Assembly (NCBI GenBank): GCA_043783155.1
Contig: JAYVZS010000054.1
Span: forward strand, 87,828-151,827
Source: JAPLDA01 sp043783155
GTDB taxonomy: Bacteria > Bacteroidota > Bacteroidia > AKYH767-A > 2013-40CM-41-45
Length of the DNA: 64,000 nucleotides
Direction of reading: 5' to 3'
A program made the position numbers and the translations under genes. Shown here one piece after another: positions 34,343-43,555 of the stretch (position 1 is its first letter; the number at the start of each line of letters is the position of its first letter). Below the pieces are notes generated by a model, which made no database searches, had not been told where the DNA came from, and worked only from the letters and a program-made list of their open reading frames with translations.

Positions 34343-34505
34343 TCACTATTGTCCGGGGAATATTTTTTGTCGCTTTGAATATGTCGTCACCATTGGTTTC
34401 TGCCTTATTGACCTCACCTCAACCCCTCTCCTAGGGAGAGGGGTTAATCCCTGCTATCGATAGATATTTCAAGAGGAGAGTATCTTTTTTGTCGGACAGT
34501 AGTGA
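34343..34505 (+). repeat. 163 bp element with 13 bp inverted ends
   Basis: TCACTATTGTCCG at the left end and CGGACAGTAGTGA at the right end are inverted with one mismatch. Inside is a CCCCTCTCCTAGGGAGAGGGG hairpin. The left 110 bp recur at 37761-37870 in the same orientation. Confidence 0.75.
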
Positions 34506-34595
34506 TACTTTTTAGAATAATTTTTCTTTAAAAAGTTTTTTTATATTGCGTGATTATTCTATCAATTAATTCATTAACACTAAAAACAAACTACT

Positions 34596-35012
34596 ATGGG
34601 ATTTACTAAAGAATTTAAAGACTTCGTTTCAAAAGGTAACGTGGTTGATTTAGCTGTCGGTGTTGTTATCGGAGCTGCGTTCGGAAAAATTGTAACTTCA
34701 CTGGTTGAAGATATTATCATGCCACCGATTGGTTATTTAATTGGCGGCGTCGATTTTACCAATTTGAAATTTATTATCCATGCGGCCAGCACAGATGCGG
34801 CCGGGAAAGTAGTGCCTGCTGTAAGTATTAATTATGGTAATTTTATCCAGGTAGTTTTCAGCTTTATTATTGTCGCCCTTGCAATTTTTGTATTTGTTGT
34901 GAAACCTATAAATGCGATGAAGAAGAAAGAAGAAGCCGCACCTTCTGCACCACCGGCACCTTCTAACCAGGAAGTTTTACTTACGCAGATCCGCGACCTG
35001 TTGAAGAAATAA
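34596..35012 (+). CDS. mscL: Large-conductance mechanosensitive channel
   Basis: This 138-residue protein matches MscL. The N-terminal amphipathic helix and first pore helix are FTKEFKDFVSKGNVVDLAVG and VVIGAAFGKIVTSLVEDIIMPPIGYLIGGVDF; the second helix is VVFSFIIVALAIFVFVVKPIN, and the C-terminal cytoplasmic helix is QEVLLTQIRDLLKK. It opens in response to membrane tension and releases solutes during hypo-osmotic shock as a homopentamer. The periplasmic loop is long (about 50-85) but within the family range. The gene stands alone and ends in a strong hairpin terminator. Confidence 0.96.
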   Translation: MGFTKEFKDFVSKGNVVDLAVGVVIGAAFGKIVTSLVEDIIMPPIGYLIGGVDFTNLKFIIHAASTDAAGKVVPAVSINYGNFIQVVFSFIIVALAIFVFVVKPINAMKKKEEAAPSAPPAPSNQEVLLTQIRDLLKK

Positions 35013-35032
35013 TCTTTCATTTAGATAAAATA

Positions 35033-35073
35033 AAAAGTCCTTCAGTGATTTACTGAAGGACTTTTCTTTTTTT
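35033..35073. terminator. Bidirectional intrinsic terminator between mscL and lpdA
   Basis: A perfect 14 bp stem (35033-35046 with 35052-35065, AAAAGTCCTTCAGT and its inverse) has a 5-base loop. A T-run follows on the plus strand and A residues precede it, so it can stop transcription of both convergent genes. Confidence 0.88.
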
Positions 35074-35090
35074 GAACCCGGAACTCCGAA

Positions 35091-36479
35091 CTAAATATGA
35101 ATCACCTCCCCATACGCATCAGCCACAGCTTCCATCACAGCTTCGCTCATAGTAGGGTGCGGATGCATCGATTTAATAATTTCATGACCGGTTGTTTCGA
35201 GGTTACGTGCCACCACTACTTCGGCAATCAGTTCGGTCACGTTCGCCCCAATCATGTGTGCGCCTAACCACTCACCGTATTTGGCATCGAAAATTACTTT
35301 TACAAAACCTTCACTTGCACCCGCTGCTTTTGCTTTACCGGAAGCCGTGAATGGAAATTTTCCAACCTTGATTTCATAGCCAGCTTCTTTCGCAGCTTTT
35401 TCAGTGTAACCGACAGAAGCAATTTCCGGCTGACAATACGTGCATCCGGGAACATTATTATAATTAATCGGATCAGGATTTAATCCCGCGATTTTCTCCA
35501 CGCACGTAATCGCTTCATGCGATGCAACGTGTGCGAGCGCAGGGCCGCGAACAATGTCACCGATCGCATAGTATCCCGGCATGTTGGTCTGGTAATAATC
35601 ATTCACCAAAATTTTTCCTTTGTCGGTTGCAATGCCCGTCTCTTCAAGTCCGATGCCTTCGATGTTGGGTGTAATACCAACAGCGGAAAGTACCACATCA
35701 CATTCTAATATTTCATCTCCTTTTTTTGTTTTCACTTTTACCTTACAGCCCTTACCGGATGTATCAACAGACTCAACGGTTGACTCAAGCATGATTTCAA
35801 TTCCCGATTTCTTAAATGAGCGTGCAAGCTGTTTGGAAATATCTTCGTCTTCAACAGGAACAACATTCGGCATGAATTCAACAATGGTAACTTTTGTTCC
35901 AAGTGTATGATAGAAATATGCAAACTCAACACCGATGGCTCCGGACCCGACTACGACCATTGATTTCGGCTGGCTGTCGAGCGCCATCGCTTCGCGGTAC
36001 CCGATTATTTTTTTTCCATCCTGTTTCAGATTCGGAAGTTCGCGCGAACGCGCTCCTGTTGCGAGGATGATGTGCTTTGCTTCGTATAGAGTTGTTTTTC
36101 CTTCCGCATCTATCACCTCCACTTTTTTACCCGGTTTTACCAGCGCGAATCCGGCAATGACGTCGATCTTATTTTTTTTCATCAGAAATTGAACGCCTTT
36201 GCTCATGGCATCAGCAACACCACGGCTGCGTTTTACAACGGACGGAAAATCAACTTCAACTCCTGACGCTTTCATTCCGTAATCCTGTGCATGCAACAGG
36301 TATTCATATACCTGCGCGCTTTTTAATAATGCTTTAGTTGGTATGCAACCCCAGTTCAGGCAGATGCCGCCTAACTCCGCTTTTTCAATGACAGCTGTTT
36401 TCATTCCGAGTTGTGAAGCGCGAATGGCTGCTACATATCCTCCTGGTCCGCTTCCGATAACGATTAAATCGTAATTCAT
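35091..36479 (-). CDS. lpdA: Dihydrolipoyl dehydrogenase
   Basis: This 462-residue flavoprotein is the E3 component that reoxidises dihydrolipoyl groups of pyruvate, 2-oxoglutarate or branched-chain dehydrogenase complexes and of the glycine cleavage system. It has the FAD motif IGSGPGGYVAAIRA, the redox disulfide Cys40/Cys45 in GGICLNWGCIPTK, the NAD-binding VVVGSGAIGVEFAYFYHTLG, and the C-terminal interface HPHPTMSEAVMEA with the catalytic His-Glu. The length is standard. No E1 or E2 genes lie nearby, so it is probably the shared E3. Confidence 0.97.
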   Translation of the reverse strand: MNYDLIVIGSGPGGYVAAIRASQLGMKTAVIEKAELGGICLNWGCIPTKALLKSAQVYEYLLHAQDYGMKASGVEVDFPSVVKRSRGVADAMSKGVQFLMKKNKIDVIAGFALVKPGKKVEVIDAEGKTTLYEAKHIILATGARSRELPNLKQDGKKIIGYREAMALDSQPKSMVVVGSGAIGVEFAYFYHTLGTKVTIVEFMPNVVPVEDEDISKQLARSFKKSGIEIMLESTVESVDTSGKGCKVKVKTKKGDEILECDVVLSAVGITPNIEGIGLEETGIATDKGKILVNDYYQTNMPGYYAIGDIVRGPALAHVASHEAITCVEKIAGLNPDPINYNNVPGCTYCQPEIASVGYTEKAAKEAGYEIKVGKFPFTASGKAKAAGASEGFVKVIFDAKYGEWLGAHMIGANVTELIAEVVVARNLETTGHEIIKSMHPHPTMSEAVMEAVADAYGEVIHI

Positions 36480-36823
36480 AGTGTGTATTGATTACAAATA
36501 TTTCTAACTAAATGATGCCGTTAAAATGGGAGTGCGAAGATAAATATTGTTTGTTGATTTTTGGTATGACTATTCTTCGCTTCGGGGATGTACGACAAAT
36601 CGCACCATTGTATTAATTCGGTTTTAAAATTGCTTTAATAAATCTCAAATGCGCTCAAATATTGACTGTACTAACATCGGGATTGTCTGGCTAATGCAAT
36701 TTGTCGTATACCATAATCTACCTCAGCTTTACTTTTCTAATCGATGTAAATGGATAAATTATTATCAACAAGATTAAACTTTTCAATTATTGAGTAGTCG
36801 AGGTTACTTAAATTCATTCAACC
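36480..36823 (+). other. 344 bp intergenic stretch with an inverted-repeat element
   Basis: The stretch between divergent lpdA and the collagen-motif lipoprotein gene contains an inverted pair at 36590-36604 and 36695-36711. Promoters for both genes should lie here, but I cannot point to a canonical TTTG/TAnnTTTG pair. Confidence 0.5.
36590..36711 (+). repeat. 122 bp element with inverted ends
   Basis: GTACGACAAATCGCA (36590-36604) and TGCAATTTGTCGTATAC (36695-36711) are near-perfect inverses (one mismatch and one extra base pair) around about 90 bp with no open frame. Confidence 0.6.
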
Positions 36824-37606
36824 ATGAGAAAAATTAATATTATTACTGCAACTTTCATTTTGGGTTGCAGTCTGATTGGTTTACAAAGCTGCACCAAAGA
36901 GGGTGCTCAGGGACCTACCGGCAATCAGGGGCCTATCGGTGCTGCCGGACCCGCGCTAAAAGGAACTCTTGCGGGCTATGTCTTGTTGTTCGATCAATAC
37001 GGAAGCCGACTGCTGACTTCCATGGCCAATGTAATGGTTACTATTGACAATATTCACGATACCACCTATACGGATTCCACTGGCAAATACGAGTTTCAGA
37101 ATCTTTCCACGGGCCTATACAATCTTACCTATCAGAAAACCGGATTCGGAACCAACTCTGTTTTCAGCCAACAATTCACTGGAGGAGGATTGTATTTCCG
37201 CAATGATATTCGCATCAGTTCCATTCCTAATTTTAACGTCCTTGGTGTACGTGATTCTCTTACGGCTACTGATGCTTTCATTTTGGATAGTGTCGCGCCT
37301 AATTCAAAGCAGAGATCCCAGATTGTATTCATAGGTGCCACACCTTCAGTCTCAGCAAATCCGACCACCTATCTTGATTACATGACCAAAAACATTAATG
37401 TAAATGTATCGAAATCAGTCATTGATATTCCCTTCAGCGATATAATTAATCTTGGTTTTGTTTCAGGACAAACCGTTTATATTGCCTCATACGGAATTTG
37501 CACGAACTTTAGTAATTCATCTGTTTATGAAGATTATTTGACCGGTCGTTTAATTTTTTCAAGCATCAGTTCCGTTCCGGCCACTACCAGTTTCGTTTTG
37601 CCTTAA
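36824..37606 (+). CDS. Lipoprotein with collagen-like triplets and a carboxypeptidase-regulatory-like domain
   Basis: This 260-residue protein has a lipoprotein signal (Cys23 in LIGLQSCTKE) and a short collagen-like run of Gly-x-y triplets at about 28-46 (GAQGPTGNQGPIGAAGP). A beta-sandwich of the CarboxypepD_reg type (about 50-125) follows, with NVMVTIDNIHDTTYTDSTGKYEFQ and GLYNLTYQKTGFGT. The C-terminal part (about 130-260) has no recognised family. Such proteins are surface or periplasmic and have no known enzymatic role. The gene is monocistronic and lies between two repeat-bearing intergenic stretches. Confidence 0.85.
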   Translation: MRKINIITATFILGCSLIGLQSCTKEGAQGPTGNQGPIGAAGPALKGTLAGYVLLFDQYGSRLLTSMANVMVTIDNIHDTTYTDSTGKYEFQNLSTGLYNLTYQKTGFGTNSVFSQQFTGGGLYFRNDIRISSIPNFNVLGVRDSLTATDAFILDSVAPNSKQRSQIVFIGATPSVSANPTTYLDYMTKNINVNVSKSVIDIPFSDIINLGFVSGQTVYIASYGICTNFSNSSVYEDYLTGRLIFSSISSVPATTSFVLP

Positions 37607-37760
37607 TAAAAACACGGTCGATGCAAGGGAAAGTAAAACTGATTACTGTTTCATGAGATTAATTTATCAGAAATAATCTTGAGAAGGTTTTCATTTGATC
37701 TGCCTCGCTGGTAATTGGTAAAAGTTTTTGTTTAACTCGTAAAACGATCTTAATTTTTTA

Positions 37761-37870
37761 TCACTACTGTCCTGGTAATATTTTTTGTCACTTTGAATGT
37801 GCCGTCACCATTGGTTTCTGTCTTATTGGCCTCACCTCAACCCCTCTGCGAGGGAGAGGGGCTAATCCCT
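37761..37870 (+). repeat. 110 bp dispersed repeat, truncated second copy
   Basis: It aligns base for base in length with 34343-34452, starting TCACTACTGTCC and containing CACCATTGGTTTCTG and ACCTCAACCCCTCT. The right inverted end found in the first copy is absent, and the ABC-transporter stop follows 16 bp later. Confidence 0.75.
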
Positions 37871-37885
37871 ACTTTCGAAGAGACA

Positions 37886-40800
37886 TTATTTCTTGAACCT
37901 CAATGAAAACTTCTCTGACAGCCCGATCAGTTTTTTCAGCCAGTCGAAATACAAGGCGATGGCGGCGAAGATCGTCATGAACCAGATCACGAGGATATTC
38001 ACGTAATACGTTTCTAAATAATTTCCAAAAACGTTTTTTCGTGACGCGAAGAAAGGCGCTCTGATAAATGATTCGGGCTTACCTTCCATAAACACCGGCT
38101 GGAAGCGCTGTATCAAATGATTGTCGGCTTCTTCAATCTGTACTAATTCAGTCTGGTTCTTCAGCAATTCTTCAAGACTTTCATTCTGGTAGTCGTCTTT
38201 TAATTTCAGCAACGTTTCGTCACTACCGGATGTTTTTTGAAAATGATCAATCCGTTTTTCCTTGTGATCACTGGCTTTGTTGTATTGTTCAATATAACTT
38301 GTCTGAAGATTGTTTAAATATTTTTTTGTTTCGTTGCCCGCCGATTCATTGAAGGAAGCAACCGTCAGGGAATGAACGTTTGAAAATGCGTGAGTCGGAT
38401 ATTCTCCCATCTCCGTATTGATTTCATTTGAAAGCAGCCGCAGGTTGGAAGCAAGCATGTGTTTTTTTTCCGGCTGTGTCAGAGAGAAAATAGAATAGTC
38501 GGTGCGTTTGATGAGTTCTGGAATCAGAAAATCTTTTTTGAAAGTTGCACGACTCATTGATTTGTCGTATTCGAAAAAGTTCTCCTCGTATTTATTACTT
38601 CTGAATTGATTGACGGCAAGTGCCTCGAAAGCCCAACGCGAAGCCATGATCTCGCCAAAGAAAGGAACCGTTTCATGCGTGCTGATGGTCGGATTCAGTT
38701 TTTCAAACTTCACAATGATGCCACTCAAAAGAATCTGTGGAATAATGAGAATCGGAATGAGAATGTAAATAGTAACTGCGGAATTAAATGCGGATGAAAT
38801 ATTCAACCCGGTCATGTTTGCGAAACAGGCGGTCGAGAATAAAACCAGCCAGTAATCGGTGTACATGTCTTTGATGCCGAGAATGCTGTTGCCGATGGCC
38901 ACAAATAAAACTGTCTGCAAAGCGGAGAGCATGAACATCACAGCGATTTTTGAAAGCAGGTAACTCAACCTGCTCAGGTTCAGAAAAGATTCACGCTTTA
39001 GAATTTTCCGGTCCCGGAAAATTTCTTCCGCACTCACCGACAATCCGAGAAAAATTGAAACAATCACACTCATGAAAAGAAACGCCGGAATGTTTTGGTT
39101 TTCCCGGAAGATATATGTCTTTCCTTCCTGGTGATAACGGATCAGATAAGCCAGTACAAAAGCAAGCAGCGGAGCTTCCAGGAAGTTGATGAGCAGGTAT
39201 TGTTTGTTGCTCAGTTTAGAGAGAACGTCGCGGGTGATGAACACTCCAAACTGCCTGATGCGTGAAGGTTTTTTAGACGTGTTGATGATTTCTCCTTCTT
39301 TTGTTTTTCTTTCTTCAGTGTTGCCGCCTGCATTTTTTTTATAAAAATTATTCCATTCCGCCGGAGAAATTTTCCTCGTGTTCACAGGATTCCCGAATTC
39401 ATCAAGCACTTTCGCTTCAATGATGGAGAACAATTGTTCGGGATTGATGTTTCCGCAGGTTACACATTCGCTTTCATCGGCGTTTACATGATCCACCACT
39501 TTCTTAACATAGATCAGTGAATCAACAGGGTTCCCGTAGTAAATCGGGTAACCGCCGTTGTCGAGTAAAAATAATTTGTCGAACAGTTTAAAAATGTCGG
39601 ATGATGGCTGATGAATAACAACAAAAATTAATTTTCCGGAGATAGAAAGTTGCTTCAGCAGGTCCATTACGTTTTCAGAATCACGGGACGATAATCCGGA
39701 AGTAGGTTCATCGACAAAAAGAACCGACGGCTCGCGCACCAGTTCCAGCGCGATGTTCAGGCGCTTACGTTGTCCGCCGCTGATTGTTTTGTCAAGTGAA
39801 TTCCCGACTTTCAGATCTTTCGTTTCCGTTAAGCCGAGACTTTCAAGCAGGTCGAGAACTTTTTTTGTAACGGCTTCTTCGCCGAGGTCACCGTAACAAA
39901 GTTTCGTGTTGTAATACACATTCTGAAAAACGGTAAGATCGTCCATCAGCAAATCATCCTGCGGGATATAACCGATCACGCCTTCCAATTCTTTTCCGGC
40001 AGTATGAAGATTTAATCCGTTGATCAACACCTCGCCTTCCGAAGGAATCATGTTTCCATTCAAAACATTCAGCAGTGTTGATTTTCCCGCGCCGCTTCCT
40101 CCCATGATGCCGATCAGTTCGCCCGATTTCGCCGAGAAATTAATAGGATGTAATCCGATCTTTCCGTTTTTAAATTTGAATTCTACTTTTCCAACATCAA
40201 ATTTTATTTTCGATTGACCTGTGATTTGCAGGAAACGATGAATGACATCGCTGTAATAAACCGGTTCAAGTTTAGTTCCGCGTATCACCGAGCCTTGCGT
40301 AAATACCTGTACGAAATCGTTGCTCATCGCTTGTCCGTTCAACGTGAGCTGGCCTTCACCCGAATATTTTATAAATGAAATGCCGACACTTTTAATAAAC
40401 AGGATCAGAATTTTTCCCTGCACATTTACATTGTATTCGTGTCGGGTTTTCTGAAATGCGTTTGACTTGTTGTGGTCGATCAGCAGAAATGAATCTGAAT
40501 CCGGAATAGCAGCTTTGCCGGCAAGCGCAAGACAATCTTTGTAATCACTGTCTGGAATATTAAAAATACTGGAAACGGTGGATACGAATTCCCATTCCTG
40601 TTCGGCAATCGCTTCGTCAGAAGAGTGGATGAATTCGAGGAGACGAATCAGCACAATGTATTTCTGTCGCTGGTTGAGTTCCTGGTTGATGTCGGTACAA
40701 ATCTTCAGCACCTTCACCGAATTAACAGAAGTACGCTTCCTTATTTTTTCAGCGTCTACTTTGCCTTGTTGAGCTCCGATAAATTCATCAAACACCTGGA

Positions 40801-40939
40801 GGTATTTTTCAACTAAGTTCTGATTTAGCTGCTGCTTCAGGAAAGTTTCAACGATGTTCCGGCTTTGCGCGGTCAGGCGTTCCGCATTCGCCACAATGGC
40901 AAACAACTGCATCAAAGCCCTTAGAATTTTTTCGCTCAT
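37886..40939 (-). CDS. ABCG-like half-transporter with N-terminal TerB-like and FHA-like regions
   Basis: This 1017-residue protein has four parts. The N-terminal helical region (about 1-145) is TerB-like (LMQLFAIVANAERLTAQ, LLEFIHSSDEAIAEQEWEFV). A beta-rich part (about 160-240) with LTLNGQAMSNDFVQVF may be FHA-like. The ABC ATPase (about 255-480) has Walker A GGSGAGKSTLLN, signature ISGGQRKRLNIALELV and Walker B VLFVDEPTSGLSS, and is of the ABCG type. The permease (about 560-1010) has six or seven helices and a large loop. The exported substrate is unknown. The gene is large and alone, and its stop is beside the truncated repeat at 37761-37870. Confidence 0.9.
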   Translation of the reverse strand: MSEKILRALMQLFAIVANAERLTAQSRNIVETFLKQQLNQNLVEKYLQVFDEFIGAQQGKVDAEKIRKRTSVNSVKVLKICTDINQELNQRQKYIVLIRLLEFIHSSDEAIAEQEWEFVSTVSSIFNIPDSDYKDCLALAGKAAIPDSDSFLLIDHNKSNAFQKTRHEYNVNVQGKILILFIKSVGISFIKYSGEGQLTLNGQAMSNDFVQVFTQGSVIRGTKLEPVYYSDVIHRFLQITGQSKIKFDVGKVEFKFKNGKIGLHPINFSAKSGELIGIMGGSGAGKSTLLNVLNGNMIPSEGEVLINGLNLHTAGKELEGVIGYIPQDDLLMDDLTVFQNVYYNTKLCYGDLGEEAVTKKVLDLLESLGLTETKDLKVGNSLDKTISGGQRKRLNIALELVREPSVLFVDEPTSGLSSRDSENVMDLLKQLSISGKLIFVVIHQPSSDIFKLFDKLFLLDNGGYPIYYGNPVDSLIYVKKVVDHVNADESECVTCGNINPEQLFSIIEAKVLDEFGNPVNTRKISPAEWNNFYKKNAGGNTEERKTKEGEIINTSKKPSRIRQFGVFITRDVLSKLSNKQYLLINFLEAPLLAFVLAYLIRYHQEGKTYIFRENQNIPAFLFMSVIVSIFLGLSVSAEEIFRDRKILKRESFLNLSRLSYLLSKIAVMFMLSALQTVLFVAIGNSILGIKDMYTDYWLVLFSTACFANMTGLNISSAFNSAVTIYILIPILIIPQILLSGIIVKFEKLNPTISTHETVPFFGEIMASRWAFEALAVNQFRSNKYEENFFEYDKSMSRATFKKDFLIPELIKRTDYSIFSLTQPEKKHMLASNLRLLSNEINTEMGEYPTHAFSNVHSLTVASFNESAGNETKKYLNNLQTSYIEQYNKASDHKEKRIDHFQKTSGSDETLLKLKDDYQNESLEELLKNQTELVQIEEADNHLIQRFQPVFMEGKPESFIRAPFFASRKNVFGNYLETYYVNILVIWFMTIFAAIALYFDWLKKLIGLSEKFSLRFKK

Positions 40940-41156
40940 AAAATCAGATGACTGGGAAAATTAAAATTACCAATAACCAATTACCATTGATCAAATGAAT
41001 GAATAAATTTTTTAAAATGGTTGCTTAAAAGACGGGTCGGATAATAAATTATAAATTAAATATTGTTTGAAAATTGGACATTGGTTAATTCAAAACAATT
41101 CACAAACGTTCAACACCGATAACCTCTGACGGAATTCATCAGGTTATGACCGTTAT

Positions 41157-42008
41157 TTACTTCGTCGCCCTGTTTCTCGCCAAAGCAACAGTAGAAGATA
41201 TTTTCTGGAGACTTTCCTTGTTGATCTGAGAAGGATCTTTCAGCTCGTCGTAGACTTTTTTGATGTTCTGAAGATCAGTTTCCAGTTCCATTGATTCTTT
41301 GTCTTTAAATTCTTTGAATAGGTCAGCGAGGTTATTGAGGACTAATTTCTGTTCGTAAATTTTATTAAAGGTATCGTTGAACTTCGCATTTTTTTCCTGG
41401 TTTTTCATCAGCGAAGAACTGATGTGAAGACTTTCCATAAACGCTCCGGCGATGATGTATGAAGCGGTGAGCAAGCGGTCGTTGGTGCGCAGGTATTTAT
41501 CCGTTTCAGCATACGCCTGGTCAACAATTACCATCACGGAATCTTTGTTATCGGAATTTTCTTTAAAGCGATCAGAGAATTTCTCAAATGTTTTTTCCAT
41601 ACCTAATGTTCCGGCTAATTTTTTCGCGGTGGAATAATAATCATACAGATCCTGTTTGTTGCCGTAGTAAGCAATGTAAGCCATGTCTACTCCGTAAATA
41701 CCGTAATTGATGGCGCGTTTGTAAGCGCTTACATATTTTTCGCTGTTATCAGTCGGGTTCAGCAGTGTGTTGTCGAACGGAACCTGGGTACTGTACACCG
41801 TGTTGATAACATCAAGAGGCGAGGGGAGGTTGGCGATGGTAAAAGAGAGCTTGAAGTCCGCCTTTGTATTGTAAGGAGTAGTATCGGCTTTCATGGCGGC
41901 AGAATCGGAAGCCATTTCGGATTCAGCACTATTTTTTTTCCCGGTACAGGAAAAGAATGCAATGGATACGAGGGAAAGGAAAGCGATACTGCGGATCATG
42001 TTTTTCAT
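41157..42008 (-). CDS. Lipoprotein of unknown function
   Basis: The 283-residue protein has a lipoprotein signal (Cys21 in SIAFFSCTGKK). A Ser/Ala/Asp-rich linker and a largely helical domain follow, with SPLDVINTVYSTQVPFDNTL, YGIYGVDMAYIAYYGNKQDL and RTNDRLLTASYIIAGAFMESLH. The pattern is shared by conserved Bacteroidota lipoproteins without known function; I cannot assign it further. A canonical promoter lies directly upstream. The 86 bp gap to the glycosyltransferase gene suggests that it is transcribed separately. Confidence 0.85.
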   Translation of the reverse strand: MKNMIRSIAFLSLVSIAFFSCTGKKNSAESEMASDSAAMKADTTPYNTKADFKLSFTIANLPSPLDVINTVYSTQVPFDNTLLNPTDNSEKYVSAYKRAINYGIYGVDMAYIAYYGNKQDLYDYYSTAKKLAGTLGMEKTFEKFSDRFKENSDNKDSVMVIVDQAYAETDKYLRTNDRLLTASYIIAGAFMESLHISSSLMKNQEKNAKFNDTFNKIYEQKLVLNNLADLFKEFKDKESMELETDLQNIKKVYDELKDPSQINKESLQKISSTVALARNRATK

Positions 42009-42027
42009 AAGGATGGATTGTTTGACG

Positions 42028-42059
42028 CAAACCTACGTGATTCTTATTAATTATACAAA
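42028..42059 (-). promoter_or_regulatory. Canonical Bacteroidota promoter of the 41157-42008 lipoprotein gene
   Basis: On the minus strand TTTG (42059-42056), a 20-base spacer and TAGGTTTG (42035-42028) match TTTG-N19/20-TAnnTTTG. The box is 20 bases upstream of the ATG. Confidence 0.55.
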
Positions 42060-42094
42060 GGAAAAAAACGAATATTATTGCCAGGGAAAGGAAC

Positions 42095-43546
42095 TCAATT
42101 GTAGAAGTGAGTGATGATGTAAATCTGGTAAACCAAAAACTTTTCGCTGTGTTTGTATTTTTTTGTAAAATAGTTGTAGATTAAATTCTTCGGATCATTG
42201 AATTCGCTGCCAGCCTGAAGATAGATTACATCGTCATTTCTGTTTTCCAAAATATGTTCTGCGTCATCCTTTGTTCCAATCGGATAGATATTTTCCTTGT
42301 TTAAAAATCTTCTCGTGTTGGTGTAATCTTTAAAATAAACAATGTTGTAATAATAAGCGAAACCTAAGTCAGCAAAATCAGGTGCAATAAAAACGATCGT
42401 GTTTTCATTTTTCATTTTTTTTATTTTATCAGCTACCTCTTTTGATCGTCTGTAATTATCCGGATTTAATTCGACAGTAAAAATTAAACTTCCCGTAAAG
42501 AAGACGATGGCAATATTTTTATAGTTTTCTTTTTCGAAAAGATAATTGATGAGCGAAGCGATAAGCAGGTAAAATGGAATGGAGGTGTAAAGAATATACC
42601 TGTCAATGAATACAGGGAATTTAAAAGAGATGAGGAACATGGTGAAATAGGGGACAAGGAACCACGTCAAAATAATTTTAAATGAAATGTTTTCAGAGAA
42701 TAGTTTGATTTTTTCTGATATTTTTTTTTGACGCATCAATATAATTCCGCTAACCAGGAGAATTAAAATCAATACGAGCATATTGTATCGGTTGTTGATG
42801 AATAGATTCAGAAATCCATAGCCCTGCGTTAATTTTGGCGGTGCCACCCACGTTCCGTTTCTTGTTGTAACAAGAAAACGGTTGATGAAAACAATTGTGT
42901 TAGGGATATAACAGATGAGAAGAGTTACAAGAATAATCAGCATTTTTTTTAATGCCCCGAAGTTCCGGTAAATGAACAGCAAGGAAAATAATTGGATGGC
43001 AATAACGAAAAAGCCAAAGTAGTGAGAGTAAATAAGCAGCAGGTTTGAAAAGAAAAGAAAGAAGTAATTGTTCTTCGCTTTCGGGTTTTTAGCGATCTCC
43101 AAAAAGAAAAATAATGAAAGTGCTGTCAGGAGAGAAAATAAAGAATAGACTCTTGCCTCATGAGAAAAAAAGATATGCATGGTCGAAAACGTAAATATCA
43201 AAGCTGCCGTGATTCCTGTTTTTAGGTTGAAGAATTTTTCGCCGATTTTTAAAATCACGACACTTGTCAAAGAACTAAATAAAAGCGAAGGAAATCTTAC
43301 TGAAAAGGCTGAGATGCCGAATAATTTTATCCAATAATGGAGAAAGAAAAAATGAAATGCCGGATTGTTCTCCGTCTTTAACATTTCTATAATTCCACCC
43401 AGATTTTTTTGGGCATAAAAAATACTGAATGGCTCGTCCATTGCGATATCCCTGTTGTCGAGAAAAATAATTTTTAGAATTAAATTCAACAGGAAAAATA
43501 ATAGTGGAAGAATTAGATTAGAAAATTTATTTTTAGAAAAGATCAT
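42095..43546 (-). CDS. GT39-type integral-membrane glycosyltransferase
   Basis: This 483-residue protein has about eleven membrane helices. The first extracytoplasmic loop contains the acidic motif AMDEPFSIFYAQKN, and there is a later HEARVY segment (FFSHEARVYSLFSLL). Both are typical of GT39/ArnT-like enzymes that transfer sugars from polyprenyl-phosphate donors on the periplasmic side. The acceptor (protein or glycan) is unknown. It is the last of four tightly spaced genes (9 bp after the exported propeller-repeat gene), so it may glycosylate exported proteins of that operon. Confidence 0.9.
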   Translation of the reverse strand: MIFSKNKFSNLILPLLFFLLNLILKIIFLDNRDIAMDEPFSIFYAQKNLGGIIEMLKTENNPAFHFFFLHYWIKLFGISAFSVRFPSLLFSSLTSVVILKIGEKFFNLKTGITAALIFTFSTMHIFFSHEARVYSLFSLLTALSLFFFLEIAKNPKAKNNYFFLFFSNLLLIYSHYFGFFVIAIQLFSLLFIYRNFGALKKMLIILVTLLICYIPNTIVFINRFLVTTRNGTWVAPPKLTQGYGFLNLFINNRYNMLVLILILLVSGIILMRQKKISEKIKLFSENISFKIILTWFLVPYFTMFLISFKFPVFIDRYILYTSIPFYLLIASLINYLFEKENYKNIAIVFFTGSLIFTVELNPDNYRRSKEVADKIKKMKNENTIVFIAPDFADLGFAYYYNIVYFKDYTNTRRFLNKENIYPIGTKDDAEHILENRNDDVIYLQAGSEFNDPKNLIYNYFTKKYKHSEKFLVYQIYIITHFYN

Positions 43547-43555
43547 GAAATCGAA

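Larger units (their letters stand above)
34098..34595 (+). other. 498 bp intergenic stretch made largely of two repeat elements
   Basis: Between asnB and mscL lie a palindromic element (34179-34335) and a second inverted-repeat element (34343-34505). The remaining about 90 bases before mscL are AT-rich and include TATATTGCG (34551-34559), a poor -7 match. No gene is seen. Confidence 0.7.

Noticed and set aside
41118..41149. Hairpin ATAACCTGATG...CGTCAGAGGTTAT downstream of the 41157 lipoprotein gene as terminator
   Set aside because: The stem is interrupted and no T-run follows in the direction of transcription, so I do not call it an intrinsic terminator.
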